Positions 8,275 through 17,175 of a stretch of DNA of 44,043 bases are shown one piece after another. The notes under the pieces are model-generated. The model was not told the DNA's origin, did not search any database, and was given only the letters and a program-made list of their open reading frames with translations. The stretch's first letter is position 1. Each line of letters begins with the position of its first letter. The DNA comes from an uncultured Christensenella sp. (GTDB taxonomy: Bacteria > Bacillota > Clostridia > Christensenellales > Borkfalkiaceae). The stretch spans positions 1 through 44,043 of the forward strand of contig CAJUEV010000013.1 of NCBI GenBank assembly GCA_910585785.1. Reading direction: 5' to 3'. Position numbers and translations under genes: made by a program.

Positions 8275-9495
8275 GTGGATTACGACAGGGCGAAAGCCTA
8301 TTTAGACGAACGCGGTCAAAGCCATTTGCTGCGTTATTACGACGAACTTTCGGTTGAGGAGCGCGAACAACTCCTTGCGGACATAGAATTTACAAACTTT
8401 AATATAATAAACAATATAGAAAAACAGGCGGAAAAAAAACTCGGCAAAATCACCCCTCTTTCAAGCAGCGTAACCGTACAGGAAGCGCGTCGCCGCAAAA
8501 TTCAGTTTGAGGCGGTGGGGCTGAATATGCTTGCGGAAGGCAGAGTCGGCGCGGTATTGCTTGCCGGCGGACAGGGTTCGCGTTTGGGCTACGACGGTCC
8601 GAAAGGCACCTTCAATATAGGCGTAACGCGCGAACTGACTATTTTCGAACAGTTGATGCGCAACGTGTTTGACGTAACTTCCAAAACGGGCAGGTGTTTT
8701 CCGCTTTTTATTATGACAAGCACGGTAAACGACGGGCAAACGCGCGAGTTTTTTCGCAGCCGCAACTATTTCGGCTATCCGCGCGATTTAATTCATTTTT
8801 TCATTCAGGACGTCGCCCCCGCGTGCGATTACAACGGCAAAGTTTTTCTTGACGAAAAGCACCGCGTTTCGCTTGCTCCCAACGGCAACGGCGGGTGGTA
8901 TTCGTCGCTTGTCAACAACGGCCTGGCAAGGGTGCTTGAACGCGATAATATAGAGTGGTTAAACGTTTTCGGCGTGGATAACGTCTTGCAGAAAATTTGC
9001 GACCCCGCCTTTATAGGCGCAACCATAATAAAACGCTGCCGTTGCGGCGCAAAGGTGGTCAAAAAAGCCTCTCCCGATGAAAAAGTGGGCGTTTTGTGTC
9101 TTGAAGACGGCAAACCTTCCATTGTAGAATATTTCGAAATGCCCGATAATTTAAAATACAAAACCAAAAAGGACGAGTTGGTTTATCGCTACGGAGTTAT
9201 TTTAAACTATCTTTTTAACGTTCACGACCTCAATCAGACGCTTTCCGGCAAATTGCCCTATCACATTGCCAATAAATCGTTGGCGCACGTTGAGGACGGA
9301 GTAAGGGTAAAACCGGACCAGCCCTGCGGCTATAAATTTGAAACTCTCGTAGTGGATATGGTAAAACTTATGGGCAGCTGTCTTGCCTACGAGGTGGAAA
9401 GGGAACGCGAGTTTGCTCCCGTAAAAAACGCCACGGGTACCGACAGCGTGGAAACCGCAAGAGAATTGCTTGTAAAAAACGGCGTTTTATTATAA
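8275..9495 (+). CDS. UDP-N-acetylglucosamine pyrophosphorylase, eukaryotic UAP1/QRI1 type
   Basis: Predicted to join UTP and a hexosamine-1-phosphate to form a UDP-sugar. The product belongs to the UDPGP family. The nucleotide-binding loop LLAGGQGSRLG is at residues 95-105, followed by GPKG. Further UAP-like blocks are PLFIMTS, NGNGGWYSSL, FGVDNVLQKICDPAFIG and GAKVVKKASPDEKVGVLC. These resemble eukaryotic UAP more than the UGPase branch, but substrate (GlcNAc-1-P, GalNAc-1-P or Glc-1-P) is inferred. I prefer GTG 8275, with GGGGA 9 bases upstream, giving 406 residues; GTG 8239 adds 12 codons but has no ribosome site. A consensus promoter lies about 80 bases upstream. It may complement the pyrophosphorylase-less acetyltransferase at 36458. 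Confidence 0.85.
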   Translation: MDYDRAKAYLDERGQSHLLRYYDELSVEEREQLLADIEFTNFNIINNIEKQAEKKLGKITPLSSSVTVQEARRRKIQFEAVGLNMLAEGRVGAVLLAGGQGSRLGYDGPKGTFNIGVTRELTIFEQLMRNVFDVTSKTGRCFPLFIMTSTVNDGQTREFFRSRNYFGYPRDLIHFFIQDVAPACDYNGKVFLDEKHRVSLAPNGNGGWYSSLVNNGLARVLERDNIEWLNVFGVDNVLQKICDPAFIGATIIKRCRCGAKVVKKASPDEKVGVLCLEDGKPSIVEYFEMPDNLKYKTKKDELVYRYGVILNYLFNVHDLNQTLSGKLPYHIANKSLAHVEDGVRVKPDQPCGYKFETLVVDMVKLMGSCLAYEVEREREFAPVKNATGTDSVETARELLVKNGVLL

Positions 9496-9539
9496 AAATA
9501 AAAAACAACGCGCTTTGCGCTTAATTTAAGGAAATAAAT

Positions 9540-10931
9540 ATGAAAAAATTATTATGCGGTTTAGTGGCTGTGCTTGTTTCGTCAACGTTTTTGTTGGGCG
9601 GCTGCTCTATTTTTGGCGGCAACGAAACGGTATTGGACGTAACAGTCAACAATACGTACGACAGTATGACGGACGAACAGTGGAAAGAGTATAAAGATTT
9701 GCTTGCTTCGGGCGGAAATTCAGGCGCTTCATTGCAGGCAAGCATAAACGGCTCGCTTATGTCCGGCGTATCTATCTTTACAAGTTTTTCGTATAACGAT
9801 TTAATCTGCTACGTGGACTCTTACAACGGACCTAAACAGGTTGGCAGGCTGGATTATCACGCGGTTTACACCGGCGCGGGCGTAATTGTAGAGTTGGATA
9901 AAGCCAACGGCAACGCCTACGTTGTCACAAACTGCCACGTCGTGTTTGACGATACTTCAAAAGAAACCGTTTCCCGCGACGTAAGACTGTTTTTATACGG
10001 ACAGGACGCAAGGGGAATAAACTACTCGCTTGACACGCAGTACGTTTATTACGGCGGGGAGAAAGTTTATTACAGAGAAGAAGACGGCAACGAGTATTAT
10101 CTTAACGACACCGCTATTATAAACGACCGCGAATATTGTATTCCCGCGGAAGTCGTTTGCGCTTCGGTAACGCACGACGTCGCGCTTTTAAAGGTTACGG
10201 ACAGCAACGTTTTGAAAAAAAGCGGCGCCGTAGTAGCGCAATTTGCCGAAAGCGACGAAGTTTACGCGGGCTCGCGCGCGTACGCCGTAGGCAATCCGGA
10301 AGGGGACGGTATGTCCGCAACTTTGGGCGTTGTTTCTAAGGAAAGCGAAATAATTCAGTTGAATTTATCCGACAAGGACGAAAACGCTTATCAAAATTAC
10401 AGAGTTATCCGTACGGACGCGGCTATAAACGGCGGCAATTCTGGCGGCGGTTTCTATAACGAAAAGGGCGAATTGATAGGAATAATCAATTCCAAACATA
10501 CGGGCGAAGAAATAGACAATATGGGTTATGCGTTGCCTGCAAGCACGGTAAAACGCCTTTGGTTGCTTATGAAGGACGCAGACAGATTGACGTTAAGTTA
10601 CGGCAAACCGTACGTAAAAGCGGCGTCTTTCCCCGCGGAGTATAAAATTGCTTCCACTGTTTCGTTTATAAATCCTCAGGGACTTGCCGAAATTGCGGAA
10701 ACGCTTGTGGTAAGTTCGGGCGGAAGCGGCTTTAAGACGGGCGACGTACTCAAAAAACTTGTGATAGCGGACGCAAACGGCACCGTAAAGGAAGAAAAGA
10801 TTATTACCCGCTCGTACCACGTTGACGACGTGCTGCTGTCGGCGCGCTCGGGCGATGTTATAACTTTCACCGTTATGCGCGGCGGCGCCGAAACAAGCGT
10901 TTCTTACAACGCGCAACTCGGCGAAATTTAA
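9540..10931 (+). CDS. Trypsin-like serine protease lipoprotein (S1/HtrA-like)
   Basis: Predicted surface-anchored protease. The 463-residue precursor has a lipoprotein signal peptide ending LGGC, with Cys22 as the lipid site. The catalytic triad is visible: His133 in TNCHVV, Asp213 in HDVALLKV and Ser301 in GGNSGGGF. Residues about 345-463 could be a PDZ-like domain (GDVLKKLVI and GDVITFTVMRGG resemble PDZ strands). A Tyr/Asp/Glu-rich insertion of about 45 residues (155-200) separates the His and Asp segments. ATG 9540 follows AAGGAA. It is 44 bases after the pyrophosphorylase gene, probably on one transcript, and ends in a strong terminator. HtrA proteins usually act in envelope quality control; that role is inferred. 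Confidence 0.85.
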   Translation: MKKLLCGLVAVLVSSTFLLGGCSIFGGNETVLDVTVNNTYDSMTDEQWKEYKDLLASGGNSGASLQASINGSLMSGVSIFTSFSYNDLICYVDSYNGPKQVGRLDYHAVYTGAGVIVELDKANGNAYVVTNCHVVFDDTSKETVSRDVRLFLYGQDARGINYSLDTQYVYYGGEKVYYREEDGNEYYLNDTAIINDREYCIPAEVVCASVTHDVALLKVTDSNVLKKSGAVVAQFAESDEVYAGSRAYAVGNPEGDGMSATLGVVSKESEIIQLNLSDKDENAYQNYRVIRTDAAINGGNSGGGFYNEKGELIGIINSKHTGEEIDNMGYALPASTVKRLWLLMKDADRLTLSYGKPYVKAASFPAEYKIASTVSFINPQGLAEIAETLVVSSGGSGFKTGDVLKKLVIADANGTVKEEKIITRSYHVDDVLLSARSGDVITFTVMRGGAETSVSYNAQLGEI

Positions 10932-10949
10932 TTTTTAACCAAAATATTA

Positions 10950-10994
10950 AGCCCCTGCAATCCCTAAAAGTCGGATTGCAGGGGCTGTTTTTTT
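10950..10994. terminator. Terminator between the protease gene and metA
   Basis: A perfect 14-bp stem (10950-10963 with 10973-10986), 9-base loop and T run at 10988-10994 for plus transcription. On minus the following sequence is less T-rich but could still end the metA transcript. Confidence 0.9.
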
Positions 10995-11002
10995 GCCGCG
11001 GT

Positions 11003-11920
11003 TCAAATTTTATTTATGTCGTAAGGCGTAACCTGATAAACGTAATAGTTAAGCCAGTTTATGTAAAAAAGGTTTGCGGTGGAAGTCCAGTTCATTTTAA
11101 CTTCCTTCATTTCCTTGTCCGCAAAATAGTTAGCGGGCGGCTTGATGTCCAGCCCCTTTTCAAGGTCGCGTTCATACTCGTTTTTCAGCGTTTCGCGGTC
11201 GTATTCCATATGACCGGTAACAAAAACCCGCCTGTTGTCGCGGCTTTTTATAATTGAAGCGCCCGCCTTTTTTGAATAGGCAAGAATACGCAAATCGTCA
11301 ATGTGCAAAATATCCTTTGCGTAAATTATGGTGTGGCGGGAGTGCGGCATATGAAACTCGTCCGAAATCCCCCTCATAAGCGGCTCTGCAACTCCGTCGC
11401 GTATGCGCTGATGGGCAAAAATTCCAAAACACTTTTCCTTTAAAGGGTGCTTTTTTATTCCGTAAAAATTGTGCAGCGCCGCCTGCGCGCCCCAACATAT
11501 AAACAGGGTGGAAGTGACGTTCGACGTTGTCCAGTCAAAAATTTCTTCAAGTTCTTTCCAATACGCCACGCTTTCAAAGTCCATATTTTCCACGGGCGCG
11601 CCCGTAATTATCATACCGTCGAACTTGTTGTTTTTTACGTCCTCAAACGTCTTGTAAAATCTGTCCAGATGATTTTTGTCGGTGTGCTTTGCATTGTAAG
11701 TGGAAGTTTTTACAAGCGTGACGTTTACTTGCAACGGCGAGTTGGACAAAAGCCGCATAAGCTGCGTTTCCGTAGTTTCCTTCGTCGGCATCAAGTTTAA
11801 AATTGCTATTTCAATGGGACGAATTTCCTGCAAAAAGGCGCGTTCGCTGTCCATAACAAAAATTTTTTCATCCGTCAGAATCTTGTATGCGGGAATTTCT
11901 TTATCTATTACGATAGGCAT
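11003..11920 (-). CDS. metA: Homoserine O-acetyltransferase (MetA type)
   Basis: Activates the homoserine hydroxyl for methionine synthesis. Catalytic Cys142 lies in FICWGAQ, and the His/Glu pair is in VTGHMEYDRE (237 and 239). Residue 111, in TGAPVE, is Glu. In characterised MetA proteins Glu at this site goes with acetyl-CoA use and Gly with succinyl-CoA, so O-acetylhomoserine is the predicted product. This agrees with the metY gene directly upstream. Length 305 is typical. ATG 11920 begins 4 bases after the metY stop and its ribosome site (AAAAGGTG) overlaps the last metY codons, pointing to translational coupling. No SAM or T-box leader lies between the genes. Confidence 0.95.
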   Translation of the reverse strand: MPIVIDKEIPAYKILTDEKIFVMDSERAFLQEIRPIEIAILNLMPTKETTETQLMRLLSNSPLQVNVTLVKTSTYNAKHTDKNHLDRFYKTFEDVKNNKFDGMIITGAPVENMDFESVAYWKELEEIFDWTTSNVTSTLFICWGAQAALHNFYGIKKHPLKEKCFGIFAHQRIRDGVAEPLMRGISDEFHMPHSRHTIIYAKDILHIDDLRILAYSKKAGASIIKSRDNRRVFVTGHMEYDRETLKNEYERDLEKGLDIKPPANYFADKEMKEVKMNWTSTANLFYINWLNYYVYQVTPYDINKI

Positions 11921-11924
11921 TTTT

Positions 11925-13196
11925 TTACACCTTTTTCAAAGCCTGTTCCAAATCCGCTATAATGTCTTCCGCGTTTTCTATGCCTACGGAAAGCCTTATA
12001 AGGTTGTAAGGAACGCCGGCTTTTTTCAAATCTTCCGCCGAAAGTTGCCTGTGCGTGGTCGAAGCAGGGTGCAATACGCAGCTTCTTACGTCGGCTACGT
12101 GAGTTTCCTGCGTAATCATTTTCAACGCTTCCATAAAAGCGGCGCACTTTTCCACGTCGCCCTTTATGCCGAAGCTCATCATTCCTCCCTGTCCGCGCGG
12201 TAAATATTTTTGCGCCGTTTTATGGTATTTGTTTTCTTTTAAAGAAGGGTGGTTTATCCATTCTATTTTCGGATGAGCGGAAAGGTACGCCGCAACTTTT
12301 TTTGCGTTTTCGCTGTGGCGTTCCATTCTCAGCGCAAGCGTGTCGCAACCTATGTACGATATAAACCCGTTTTGCGGGCTCATAACCGCGCCGAAGTCGC
12401 GCATCATCTGCGCGCGGCATTTCGTGCCGAAAGCTACGGGCAATTGCGCGTACACAAGCCCGTGATAACTTTCGTCCGGAGTGTTGAAAGAGTGGTATCT
12501 GTCGTTGCCTTCAAACACAAAATTGCCGCAGTCCACAATAACTCCGCCCAGCGCGGCGGCGTGCCCGTCCAGATATTTTGAGGAGGAGTGAATAACTATG
12601 TTCGCGCCGAAGTCCTTCGGTCTGCAAAGTACGGGGGTTGCAAGTGTGTTGTCAACCGCAAACAAAACGCCGTGCTTTTTTGCAATGGCGGCAATTTTGT
12701 CAAAATCAAGAACAATTATGGCAGGGTTTGCTATCGTTTCGGTAAATATAAGCCGCGTCTTGCCGTCAATAAGTTTTTCTATTTCTTCCGCAGGGGAGTC
12801 GGGGTCGAAAAACCTGCACTCGATTCCAAGTTTGGGCAAAGTAGTTGAAAAAAGATTGTAACTTCCCCCGTAAATGGCGGAGGAGGCGACTATATTGTCG
12901 CCGGCGCCCGCAACGGTGAAAACCGCAAGCGATGTCGCCGCCATTCCCGACGAGCAGCCAATCGCGCAAACGCCGCCTTCAAGCGCGGCAACTTTGTTTT
13001 CAAACGCCGCTACGGTGGGGTTGGCAAGTCGGCTATAAAAATATCCGTCGCTTTTCAGGTCGAACAAATCCGCCATATCCTTTGTTTTTTCATAGAAAAA
13101 GGTGGTGGACTGAACAACGGGCGGTATTCTCGCCTCGCCCGATTTCGGCTGATAGCCCGCTTGCACGCACAAAGTGTCAATTTTGTAATTGCTCAT
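11925..13196 (-). CDS. metY: O-acetylhomoserine sulfhydrylase
   Basis: A PLP enzyme that makes homocysteine from O-acetylhomoserine and sulfide. The 423 residues show the Cys/Met metabolism fold-type I features: YSRLANPT near residue 54, the GCSSGMAA loop at 80-87, and PLP-binding Lys207 in SSSKYLDGH. An internal segment after residue 225 (FVFEGNDRYHSFNTPDESYHG) and the overall length fit MetY rather than the shorter MetB or MetC. ATG 13196 lies 38 bases after smpB on the same strand, so metY and metA may ride on the secG-rnr-smpB transcript; no separate promoter is obvious. Confidence 0.94.
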   Translation of the reverse strand: MSNYKIDTLCVQAGYQPKSGEARIPPVVQSTTFFYEKTKDMADLFDLKSDGYFYSRLANPTVAAFENKVAALEGGVCAIGCSSGMAATSLAVFTVAGAGDNIVASSAIYGGSYNLFSTTLPKLGIECRFFDPDSPAEEIEKLIDGKTRLIFTETIANPAIIVLDFDKIAAIAKKHGVLFAVDNTLATPVLCRPKDFGANIVIHSSSKYLDGHAAALGGVIVDCGNFVFEGNDRYHSFNTPDESYHGLVYAQLPVAFGTKCRAQMMRDFGAVMSPQNGFISYIGCDTLALRMERHSENAKKVAAYLSAHPKIEWINHPSLKENKYHKTAQKYLPRGQGGMMSFGIKGDVEKCAAFMEALKMITQETHVADVRSCVLHPASTTHRQLSAEDLKKAGVPYNLIRLSVGIENAEDIIADLEQALKKV

Positions 13197-13234
13197 AATA
13201 TTTCTCTTTCGCTCCGTAAAAACGATTGTAAAAC

Positions 13235-13687
13235 TTATTTATAATTTTTAATTTCTCTTTCCAAAGCGCGTTTTTGGTCTCTTTCGGCAATCGTGCGTTT
13301 TTTGTCGTAGTTTTGTTTGCCCTTGCAAAGCGCAATTTCCGCCTTTACAAGACTGCCCGAAAAATAAAGTTGCAAAGGCACAATTGTAAATCCCTTTTCG
13401 TTTATTTTTCCCGCCAGCCTGTCAAGTTCTCTGCGGTGCATCAGCAGTTTTCTGTCGCGCTTGCTGTCCTTTGAAGAAAACGCGCCCGCCTTGTCGTAAA
13501 CGGGAATATGCAAATTTTTCAAATACAGTTCGCCGTTCCGCAAAAAGCAAAAACTGTCTTTCAAATTGCAGTTTCCCGCGCGCAACGTTTTAACTTCCGC
13601 GCCTTCCAAAACTATTCCCGCTTCAAATTTTTCTATTACGAAGTATTCGTATAAAGCGTACTTGTTGTAAGAAATCTGTTTATCCAT
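13235..13687 (-). CDS. smpB: SsrA-binding protein SmpB
   Basis: Binds tmRNA and delivers it to stalled ribosomes. Family blocks are NKYALYEYFVIEKFEAGIVL near the start, GAEVKTLRAG, and a basic C-terminal tail (KQNYDKKRTIAERDQKRALE) that enters the mRNA channel. Length 150 is usual. The ATG at 13687 has no clear Shine-Dalgarno. It follows rnr by 26 bases. The partner ssrA gene, often close by, was not found in this window. Confidence 0.96.
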   Translation of the reverse strand: MDKQISYNKYALYEYFVIEKFEAGIVLEGAEVKTLRAGNCNLKDSFCFLRNGELYLKNLHIPVYDKAGAFSSKDSKRDRKLLMHRRELDRLAGKINEKGFTIVPLQLYFSGSLVKAEIALCKGKQNYDKKRTIAERDQKRALEREIKNYK

Positions 13688-13713
13688 AATTTTTTTAAAA
13701 ATTTCGCCGAGTT

Positions 13714-15681
13714 TTAGCTTTTAATAAGTCCGAAAATAATTTTCATTCTTCCCAAATCGTAGTCGGCAACTATAATTTTTACTTTGTCGCCCAGGCGGAA
13801 GCAGTGTCTTCCGCCTTTTATAAGAAACTTTTCGGGAAAAACTTCATAATTGTCGGGCGGTAAATCTTCAAACGGAACAAGCCCTTCTATCGAGTTGTCC
13901 AGCTCGCAATAAATCCCGTGCGAGGTAACGCCGGAAATCGTCGCAAAATATTCTTCGCCCAATCTTTCGGACATATACGCAAGTTTGTAAAGGTCGTCAA
14001 CCTTTCTTTCCGCCTCGTCGGCAATGCGTTCCCTTTCAGAGCAGTGCTTGCCGTTTTCGGGCGCAATCTCTTTAAATTTTTCCGCTTTGTCCCGTTTGCC
14101 TTCCAAAATGCTTTTAAGCACCCTGTGCACAAACAAATCGGGATAGCGCCGAATGGGAGAGGTGAAGTGGCAATAGCATACCGAAGCCAGCCCGAAGTGC
14201 CCCTTGTTTTCTTCCGAATACCTTGCCTTTTGCATAGACCGCAACATAACCTTGTTTACCACTGTGTAAAAAGGCTTGTTTTCCGCCGACTTCAAAATAT
14301 TTTGATAGTCTTTCGGTTTTAAATCGCCGCAGTCGCCCTTCGCGTTCAAACCCAAATCCCGCAAAAACGCAAAAAAGTTTGCCGCTTTTTCTTCCGAAGG
14401 ATTTTCGTGTATGCGGTAAAGGCAGGCGGCGCGCTTGCTTTGCAAAAACTCTGCAACCGCCTCGTTTGCGGAAATCATAAACTGCTCGATAATGCGTTGA
14501 GAAATTGTCCTTTCGCTTTTAGGAATAATTATTTCGCCTTTTTCGTCCACGTAAATATGCGATTCCATAACTTCCATACTCACGCAGCCGGCTTCTTCGC
14601 GGCGTTTTTCAAGCGCAAGGCACAAATCTTGCATAAGGCGAACAGTCTCCACCAAATCGCCGTATTTGCGGCATATTGCGGGGTCATTTTCGCATATTGC
14701 GGTAATTTCGGCATAAGTCGTGCGCCTGCGCGAGCGTATCACGCTTTTGTAAATATCGTAATTAAGTCTTTGCCCGTCCGCGTTGAAAGTCATAAAGCAG
14801 GAAAGCGCGTATCTGTCCTCGTTTTCGTTAAGCGAGCAAGCCCCGTTTGAAAGGCTTTTGGGCAGCATAGGTAAAACCCTGTCCGGAAAATATACGCTTG
14901 TCCCGCGGGTATATGCCTCTTTATCTGTCGGCGTGCCAAACCGCACGTAATTGCTTACGTCCGCTATATGCACGCCCAAAACGTAATTTCCGTCCTTAAT
15001 TTCAAGTGAAATTCCGTCGTCTATGTCGCGCGTGTCCTCGCCGTCGATGGTAAATATCAAAGTTTCGCGCAAGTCTTTGCGTCCGCCCGCGTCAACTTCC
15101 GCGGCGGCGTTTTTCTCGCATTCGTCCAGCACGTCTTGCGGAAAAGTTTCCCTCAGCCCAAACGCGCGTATTATCGCGGTTTCCTCGCAGTACAAATCGC
15201 CGCTTTCACCCAAAATTTCAACTATCTTTCCGCCGGGTGCTTTATTTTTGGGATAGGAGAGCACCTCGCAAACCACTTTGTCGCCGTTTTTAGCCTTACC
15301 AGCCATACTTAAAGGAACATATACCGATGGCAATCTGGGGTTGTCGGGCAAAACCGCGGCTTCGCGCCTGCCCGCTTTAAACGTGCCAATAATTTGCTCG
15401 TTTGCGCGCTCGGCAATTTTAATTACCTTCGCTTCGTCGGCGGTGTTTTTCACTTTTGCAAACAGCACCCTGTCGCCGTCAAGCGCGCCGTTTACCGACG
15501 CTCGCGGAACAAACAAGTCGCTTTTGAATTTTTGCTTGTCCTCGGGAATTATAAAAGCAAAACCCTTGTCGCTTGCCTGCAATTTGCCGTAAAAAGTTTC
15601 GGCGTTTTTTTCAACGAATTTTTGCGCTTGTCCGCCGCGCCCGCGTCCGCCTTTTTTCGGCGTAAAATTTTTATATCTCAT
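13714..15681 (-). CDS. rnr: Ribonuclease R
   Basis: 3'-to-5' exoribonuclease that degrades structured RNA and works with tmRNA-SmpB in clearing defective mRNA. A basic Gly/Arg-rich N-terminus (KKGGRGRGGQ) precedes cold-shock domains, then the RNB catalytic domain with acidic metal-binding motif DGEDTRDIDDGISLE at about 214-228, and a C-terminal S1 domain. At 655 residues it is slightly shorter than many RNase R proteins. No clear ribosome site precedes ATG 15681. A terminator-like hairpin lies between secG and this gene, so rnr may be partly attenuated. Confidence 0.95.
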   Translation of the reverse strand: MRYKNFTPKKGGRGRGGQAQKFVEKNAETFYGKLQASDKGFAFIIPEDKQKFKSDLFVPRASVNGALDGDRVLFAKVKNTADEAKVIKIAERANEQIIGTFKAGRREAAVLPDNPRLPSVYVPLSMAGKAKNGDKVVCEVLSYPKNKAPGGKIVEILGESGDLYCEETAIIRAFGLRETFPQDVLDECEKNAAAEVDAGGRKDLRETLIFTIDGEDTRDIDDGISLEIKDGNYVLGVHIADVSNYVRFGTPTDKEAYTRGTSVYFPDRVLPMLPKSLSNGACSLNENEDRYALSCFMTFNADGQRLNYDIYKSVIRSRRRTTYAEITAICENDPAICRKYGDLVETVRLMQDLCLALEKRREEAGCVSMEVMESHIYVDEKGEIIIPKSERTISQRIIEQFMISANEAVAEFLQSKRAACLYRIHENPSEEKAANFFAFLRDLGLNAKGDCGDLKPKDYQNILKSAENKPFYTVVNKVMLRSMQKARYSEENKGHFGLASVCYCHFTSPIRRYPDLFVHRVLKSILEGKRDKAEKFKEIAPENGKHCSERERIADEAERKVDDLYKLAYMSERLGEEYFATISGVTSHGIYCELDNSIEGLVPFEDLPPDNYEVFPEKFLIKGGRHCFRLGDKVKIIVADYDLGRMKIIFGLIKS

Positions 15682-15708
15682 ATGTATCGTAACGTCGGTT
15701 AATATAAA

Positions 15709-15732
15709 AGGCGGCTTTTACCAAAGCCGCCT
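15709..15732 (-). terminator. Hairpin between secG and rnr
   Basis: A perfect 10-bp stem (15709-15718 with 15723-15732) and 4-base loop, followed on the minus strand by TTTATATT. It looks like a terminator or attenuator inside the conserved secG-rnr-smpB order. Confidence 0.7.
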
Positions 15733-15747
15733 GAGTAAGAAATTTTT

Positions 15748-16038
15748 TTATAGCATAATCTGCAAAATGTAAAGCACTATGGAAAGCGCCGCGATTACGC
15801 CAAGCAAAATCCAAGACCACTTTTTAAGTTTGCTGTCAAACGAACGTCCCTTGTTTTTACCGAAGAACGTCTCGCTTGAAGCGGTTATGCCCTGAATACC
15901 GTCCGAATTGCTCTTTTGAAGCATAACTACAAGTATTGCGCCCACCGCCGCAAGAAATACCAGCGAAAGGAAGATGTAGCAGAACGCTATATAAATTTTA
16001 AATCCGGTGTCGGACAGCAGTAAAATGTTAGTCAACAT
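15748..16038 (-). CDS. secG: Protein translocase subunit SecG
   Basis: Small integral membrane subunit of the SecYEG channel. The 96 residues hold two membrane helices (about 15-40 and 73-94) with the conserved cytoplasmic loop VVMLQKSNSDGIQGI between them, followed by SSETFFGKNKGRS. ATG 16038 follows AAGGG by 7 bases. Its position before rnr and smpB is the usual order in Bacillota. Confidence 0.93.
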   Translation of the reverse strand: MLTNILLLSDTGFKIYIAFCYIFLSLVFLAAVGAILVVMLQKSNSDGIQGITASSETFFGKNKGRSFDSKLKKWSWILLGVIAALSIVLYILQIML

Positions 16039-16069
16039 ATTATTACCCTTAAATTTGTTTTACCGTAAA

Positions 16070-16098
16070 ATTATAGCACGTTATCGCGGGTTTTACAA
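16070..16098 (-). promoter_or_regulatory. Promoter for the secG-rnr-smpB-metY-metA unit
   Basis: Minus strand TTGTAA (16098-16093), 17-base spacer, TATAAT (16075-16070), with an extended -10 (TGC before TATAAT). Confidence 0.75.
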
Positions 16099-16125
16099 TC
16101 AAAATAAGCGTAAAATCAAAAATTT

Positions 16126-17166
16126 TTATTTCTTATTTTCAACATTTTCAAAATTTTCCGTCTGTTCGGCTTTGTTTTCTTCGCCGTCGCTTGACAATGG
16201 CGTAGAATTAGCGGGTTGAACGGCAAGTTTCGGCTTAAACTCTCCGAATTTGTTTATAACAAATATTCCCGCGCAAACAAGCACAAGCGCTATAAGCGTA
16301 AACCAGCTTAAAAGCTGTTCGTATTCAAACAAAATAATCGCTGAAAATACCGCGCCGAACAGCGGGTTTGTCGATTTGAATACGGCAACCTTTGAAACGG
16401 GGTTGTATTTAAGCAAAAAGCCTTGCAACGTGAAGGCGCAAGCGGAAAGAAAAGCAAGATAAACAAGCATAAACGCCGCGCCGACGTCAACGTGCGTAAC
16501 CCTTCCCCCGAAGCATAACCCCGTAACAATCAAAACCGCTCCGCCTATCAAAAACTGATAGCCGCATAAAACGGTGGTGTCCTCTTTTTTAGAGAAAATT
16601 TTTACAAGCCCCGCCGCAACCGCTGACGACAATCCCGAAAAAATTATAAATCCTTCGCCCAATAAAGAAAAACTGAAAGAAAACCCGTCCAGATTTAAAA
16701 GTATTACTCCGCAAAACCCAAGCGCGCACCCCGCAAGTTTAATAAGGTTAAATTTTTCGGTGCGGAATATAAAACACGCAATCAAAATGGTAAAAAATAC
16801 GCCCAAACCGTTTAAAACGGAAGATTTTACACCGGTGCTGTTTGCAAGTCCTATATAAAAAAAGGTGTATTGCATAACCGTTTGAAAAAGCGCCACAAGC
16901 AAAACCCGCCAAATGTTTTTAGGTTTTGGCGCTATAAACTTTTTTTGAGTTATGCAACCGAATACTATTACGAATATCCCCGCCAGCGTAAACCTCATTC
17001 CCGCAAACAGCATTAAAGAGGCGGGGCTGGTTTGGTCTATTTCAAACAATTTATAGCCTATTTTTACGCAGGGAAAAGCGCTGCCCCACAACACGCAGCA
17101 AAATATTGCGCACAGGCAAACGACAATCGGCTTCGTAAAAAATTTTTCTTTGTCTTTAATCAGCAT
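16126..17166 (-). CDS. EamA/DMT family transporter
   Basis: A 346-residue membrane protein of the drug/metabolite transporter superfamily. It has about ten hydrophobic helices in two EamA repeats. The first opens with VLWGSAFPCVKIG, and the second follows the short charged stretch near the middle (KIFSKKEDTT). The C-terminal 35 residues are hydrophilic and rich in Glu, Asn and Lys. The substrate cannot be told from sequence. I choose ATG 17166; a longer frame from GTG 17187 overlaps the -10 box. There is no ribosome site and the -10 lies only 9 bases before the ATG, so the mRNA is probably almost leaderless. Confidence 0.85.
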   Translation of the reverse strand: MLIKDKEKFFTKPIVVCLCAIFCCVLWGSAFPCVKIGYKLFEIDQTSPASLMLFAGMRFTLAGIFVIVFGCITQKKFIAPKPKNIWRVLLVALFQTVMQYTFFYIGLANSTGVKSSVLNGLGVFFTILIACFIFRTEKFNLIKLAGCALGFCGVILLNLDGFSFSFSLLGEGFIIFSGLSSAVAAGLVKIFSKKEDTTVLCGYQFLIGGAVLIVTGLCFGGRVTHVDVGAAFMLVYLAFLSACAFTLQGFLLKYNPVSKVAVFKSTNPLFGAVFSAIILFEYEQLLSWFTLIALVLVCAGIFVINKFGEFKPKLAVQPANSTPLSSDGEENKAEQTENFENVENKK

Positions 17167-17175
17167 TTCTATATT

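Noticed and set aside
13197..13234. SAM riboswitch or T-box before metY
   Set aside because: The gap after smpB is only 38 bases and lacks any conserved leader element.
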